NCBI GenBank assembly: GCA_036265935.1
Contig: DATAOB010000073.1
Coordinates: forward strand, 44,276-108,275
Length of the DNA stretch: 64,000 bases
DNA from: JAFASC01 sp036265935
GTDB lineage: Bacteria; Pseudomonadota; Alphaproteobacteria; Rhizobiales; Beijerinckiaceae
Direction: 5' to 3'
In this document: positions 61,620 through 64,000 of the stretch, one piece after another
How the letters are laid out: each line of letters opens with the position of its first letter
Position numbering within the stretch: the first letter of the stretch is position 1
Notes under the pieces: model-generated
The model's database searches: none
The model's input: only the letters and a program-made list of their open reading frames with translations
What the model was told of the DNA's origin: nothing
Program-made: the position numbers and the translations under genes

Positions 61620-62282
61620 ATGGGCGCGCAACCGCAGCAGGCTCTCGCGCCGATCGAGAACGCCCATGTCGAGGCCGCCTATGCGCGGTGGGCGCCGGTC
61701 TATGATTTCACTTTCGAGCTGGTCATGCGGCAGGGCCGCCGCGCCGCGGCGGCGGCGGCGTCGCGGCCGGGCGGAACGGTGCTCGACGTCGGCGTCGGCA
61801 CGGGCCTCGAACTGCCGATGTTCGAGCCGGGCACGCGGCTCGTCGGCGTCGATCTCTCGGAGCCGATGCTCAAGCGCGCCGCTGCGCGGGTCCGGCGCGG
61901 CAAACTCATCAACGTCGATGGCCTCGCGGTGATGGACGCGATGCGCCTCGCCTTTTCCGATTCCTGTTTCGACGCAGCGGTTGCGCCTTACGTGCTGACC
62001 GTCGTTCCCGATCCCGCCGCGACGCTCGACGAGCTCATGCGCGTCGTGAAACCCGGCGGCGAGATCGTGCTCGTCAATCATGTCGGCGCCGAAAGCGGGC
62101 CGATCGCCGCGATCGAAGCCTGGCTTGGCCGGCGTTCGGCTGCGCTCGGCTGGCGGCCGCAATTTCCATGGGCGATCATTGCCGATTGGATCGCCGCGCG
62201 GTCGAACGCACGTCTCGTCGAGCGCCGCGCCATCGCGCCGCTCGGTTTGTTTACCTTGGCGCGGATCCTACGCACGGCTTGA
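61620..62282 (+). CDS. pmtA: Phosphatidylethanolamine N-methyltransferase (PmtA-type SAM methyltransferase)
   Basis: 220 aa class I methyltransferase. The opening VEAAYARWAPVYDFTFELVMRQGR and SAM loop VLDVGVGTGLELPMF are those of alphaproteobacterial PmtA, which makes phosphatidylcholine by three methylations of PE at the inner membrane. MRVVKPGGEIVLVNHVGAESGP is the conserved downstream block. Starts 4 bp after mnmA, so probably co-transcribed. Confidence 0.85.
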   Translation: MGAQPQQALAPIENAHVEAAYARWAPVYDFTFELVMRQGRRAAAAAASRPGGTVLDVGVGTGLELPMFEPGTRLVGVDLSEPMLKRAAARVRRGKLINVDGLAVMDAMRLAFSDSCFDAAVAPYVLTVVPDPAATLDELMRVVKPGGEIVLVNHVGAESGPIAAIEAWLGRRSAALGWRPQFPWAIIADWIAARSNARLVERRAIAPLGLFTLARILRTA

Positions 62283-62388
62283 GCCACGCCGCGCCGCGCT
62301 GCCTGGGCTCTCCGTCTCGTGATGCAACGTTCTGCTTTGGCGGGCGTTTTTGCCGCGCTGAAGGTTCAGCGACGCGGAGGATCACGGA

Positions 62389-62601
62389 ATGAAAAAACTA
62401 ATGATTGGTTTGGCTGCGGCGGGTTTCGGCGCGCTTCTCGCAATCGGTGGCGCGCAGGCGCAGGACACGAAGGTTGGGACCGGAACCGGCGCCGATGCGC
62501 GCATGAAGAATGCGCCGACCGCGGCTGCAATGGGCCACAGAGGCGCGCGGGTGCATCATTATCGCCGTCATCACGTGCGCCATTATCGCCGCCACATGTG
62601 A
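62389..62601 (+). CDS. Small secreted His/Arg-rich protein
   Basis: 70 aa. Signal peptide MKKLMIGLAAAGFGALLAIGGAQAQ (cleaved after AQA), a short polar linker, then a tail VHHYRRHHVRHYRRHM with six His and six Arg in 16 residues. The ribosome site is CGGAGGATCACGGA. A periplasmic metal- or anion-binding role is conceivable; nothing more can be read. A hairpin follows the stop. Confidence 0.7.
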   Translation: MKKLMIGLAAAGFGALLAIGGAQAQDTKVGTGTGADARMKNAPTAAAMGHRGARVHHYRRHHVRHYRRHM

Positions 62602-62616
62602 GAGCGGCTTAATGTT

Positions 62617-62647
62617 TGCCGAAGGCGTGACTTTCGCGCCTTCGGCA
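62617..62647. terminator. Hairpin between convergent genes
   Basis: TGCCGAAGGCG and CGCCTTCGGCA form an 11-bp perfect stem with a 9-base loop. No T-run follows on either strand, so it is at best a weak or bidirectional terminator. Confidence 0.4.
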
Positions 62648-62661
62648 CGTTACGCCGCCGC

Positions 62662-63920
62662 TTAGATCGGCAACACTTTTTCTATCTCTTTGACCGCGCC
62701 GGCGACGCCGGGCTCGCGCGCCATCTCAGCAGCGATTGCCGCCGCGCCGGCGCGATACGTTTCGTTGTTGACGAGATCGTCCAGCCGCTGCGCCAGCTCG
62801 CGTGCCGCGACCTGCTTCATCGGCAGCGGCGGCGGTCCGGCGCGCAAAGCCTCGATGCGACGGGCGAAATCATACTGATCCATGAATTGCGGAAGAACGA
62901 GGGTCGGTCGCGCGTGGCGAAGTCCCTTCCGCCGTCGTTCCGGCGCCGCCGTGATGCACGAGCGCAGTCACGCGGAAACAAAAGCGAGTGGTGCACAGGG
63001 CCGGTGAACATGATGTTCTCCGGCATATCTTCCGGCGGCTGCAATCCGCCCCATCCCGCGGTGATCAGCGCGCGTCCGCCCCATTGCGCGATCGCGTCGA
63101 ACACGGCGCTCGCCGATTGCTTGCTGTGCCATTTCATCGAGCCGAAGCCGATGTAGATCGCCGGACCTTTGACGAGAAACTCTTCAATTTCGGCTGACAG
63201 CGTGTAATGCGGCTCGGCGCCGTAAAACCAGGCGCCCGTGATTCTCGCATCGAACGGCCAGTCGCCGGGATCGGGAAACAGCGCGGCGCTGTAGGCCATG
63301 AGGTTCAGCGAGTCGGATGCGCCGAATGTCATCGGGTTTGGCAGCACACCGACATTGAGCCTCTCGCCGGTCGCCGCTTTGAAACCGAGCGAGCCCGGCC
63401 ACAGAATCGGCGCCGCGATACGTGGAATTTCGTAAGACAGCTTGTTGATCAGTGCGCCGCGATCGCTGCTGCCGAACAAAGCCGTCGCATGCTTCGCCGT
63501 CGGAAACATCGGCTGCAATGCGACGCGAACCGAAGGTATGCCGCGCATGCGCGCAAGTTCGGCGACGAAGAACGTCGTTGGGATGAACACGACGAGATCC
63601 CTGTCCTCTACGGCGTGCCAGCATTCCGCGAGGAAGTCGACGAGTCCGCCGCGCGCTTCCCTGAAAAAGGCGGGCAGGCTCAGGAAACGGTCGGCGCCGC
63701 CGCGCACCAGCGCGTTCATCGCCTCGCTGTCCTTGATGCCAGCGAGATGCGTGCCGACCGGCTTCAGTTTCAGGCCGAAGGATTCGACGAACGGCCGGTA
63801 GGGCTCCGGCGCGCAGAGCGTGACGTCGTAGCCCGCATGCTGCAGTGCGCGGCCGAGCACGCAGAAAGGCTGCGTATCGCCGCGCGAGCCGAGGGTGAAG
63901 ATCGAGATGCGGGAGGGCAA
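62662..63920 (-). pseudogene. UGT/GT1-type glycosyltransferase with two close frameshifts
   Basis: From ATG 63920 the N-terminal half reads ISIFTLGSRGDTQPFCVLGRALQHAGYDVTLCAPE, the start of sterol-glucosyltransferase-like GT1 enzymes. After PVHHSLLFPR (about 62975) the frame shifts, and the donor-binding motif VTALVHHGGAGTTAEG is read in a third frame. Near 62922 it shifts again to LRHARPTLVLPQFMDQYDFARRIEAL and runs to the stop at 62662. All parts are collinear; corrected length about 419 aa. Either recent decay or two sequencing errors 50 bases apart. It would transfer a sugar to a lipid or small molecule. Confidence 0.78.
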
Positions 63921-64000
63921 ATTGTCTGGTAAGGAGCGGCGGTATTTGCTGACCGGAAGTCTCCCTATCGGTTCAGGTCGAAACCTGCAAATAATGAAGA

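Overview
The window is 64 kb of GC-rich chromosomal DNA from an alphaproteobacterium, most likely of the order Hyphomicrobiales (Bradyrhizobium/Rhodoplanes/Xanthobacteraceae-like). The evidence is codon use, a PmtA-type methyltransferase, paralogous CoxL-type dehydrogenases, a DUF3369 response regulator, and several families of extragenic palindromes. Genus is an inference. I see no rRNA or tRNA gene, insertion sequence, phage or CRISPR array.

Left half (about 1-33 kb): a CoA-thioester catabolic region, with genes on both strands in short, tightly spaced operons. It encodes a family III CoA-transferase, an HCCA-isomerase-like DsbA-fold protein, four SDR enzymes counting the Phe-variant, two MaoC-fold hydratases, an acyl-CoA dehydrogenase, two other CoA-transferases, an acyl-CoA ligase (frameshifted), a thiolase next to an HMG-CoA-synthase-like/DUF35 fusion, a PcaB-type lyase, a ThDP-dependent lyase, two CoxL-type molybdenum dehydrogenases without small subunits, and a VanAB-like Rieske oxygenase with its reductase. 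Together these suggest oxidation and then CoA-dependent ring or side-chain degradation of an unidentified (poly)cyclic or aromatic substrate. Interspersed are an M3 oligopeptidase, small membrane proteins, purD, a cytochrome c, a candidate structured RNA (about 17.6-17.9 kb) and a tiny leader ORF with an exceptionally long Shine-Dalgarno match (10.8 kb).

Middle (33-45 kb): an HtrA-like protease, a zinc alcohol dehydrogenase, tadA, an RsuA/RluB-type pseudouridine synthase and rsmD. These are followed by a signalling operon: a TRAP-type solute receptor overlaps a membrane histidine kinase, then come a REC-DUF3369-kinase hybrid and a receiver-cyclase gene that carries two frameshifts.

Right half (45-64 kb): a compact minus-strand sugar-phosphate operon, tkt-pgi-gnd-zwf-pgl-gntK-HAD phosphatase-GH15 glucoamylase, with several 4-base stop/start overlaps. 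A Wzm/Wzt-type polysaccharide ABC exporter diverges from it. Then comes a decayed stretch (58.3-60.4 kb) with a broken exported-protein gene and the remnant of a type I polyketide synthase. After that lie mnmA, pmtA, a small secreted protein and a glycosyltransferase with two frameshifts.

Five loci carry frameshifts (24.15, 44.80/45.0, 58.4-58.7, 59.2-60.4, 62.92/62.97 kb) and one has an in-frame stop (36.87 kb). Some may be sequencing errors; the PKS remnant also shows real loss of domains.
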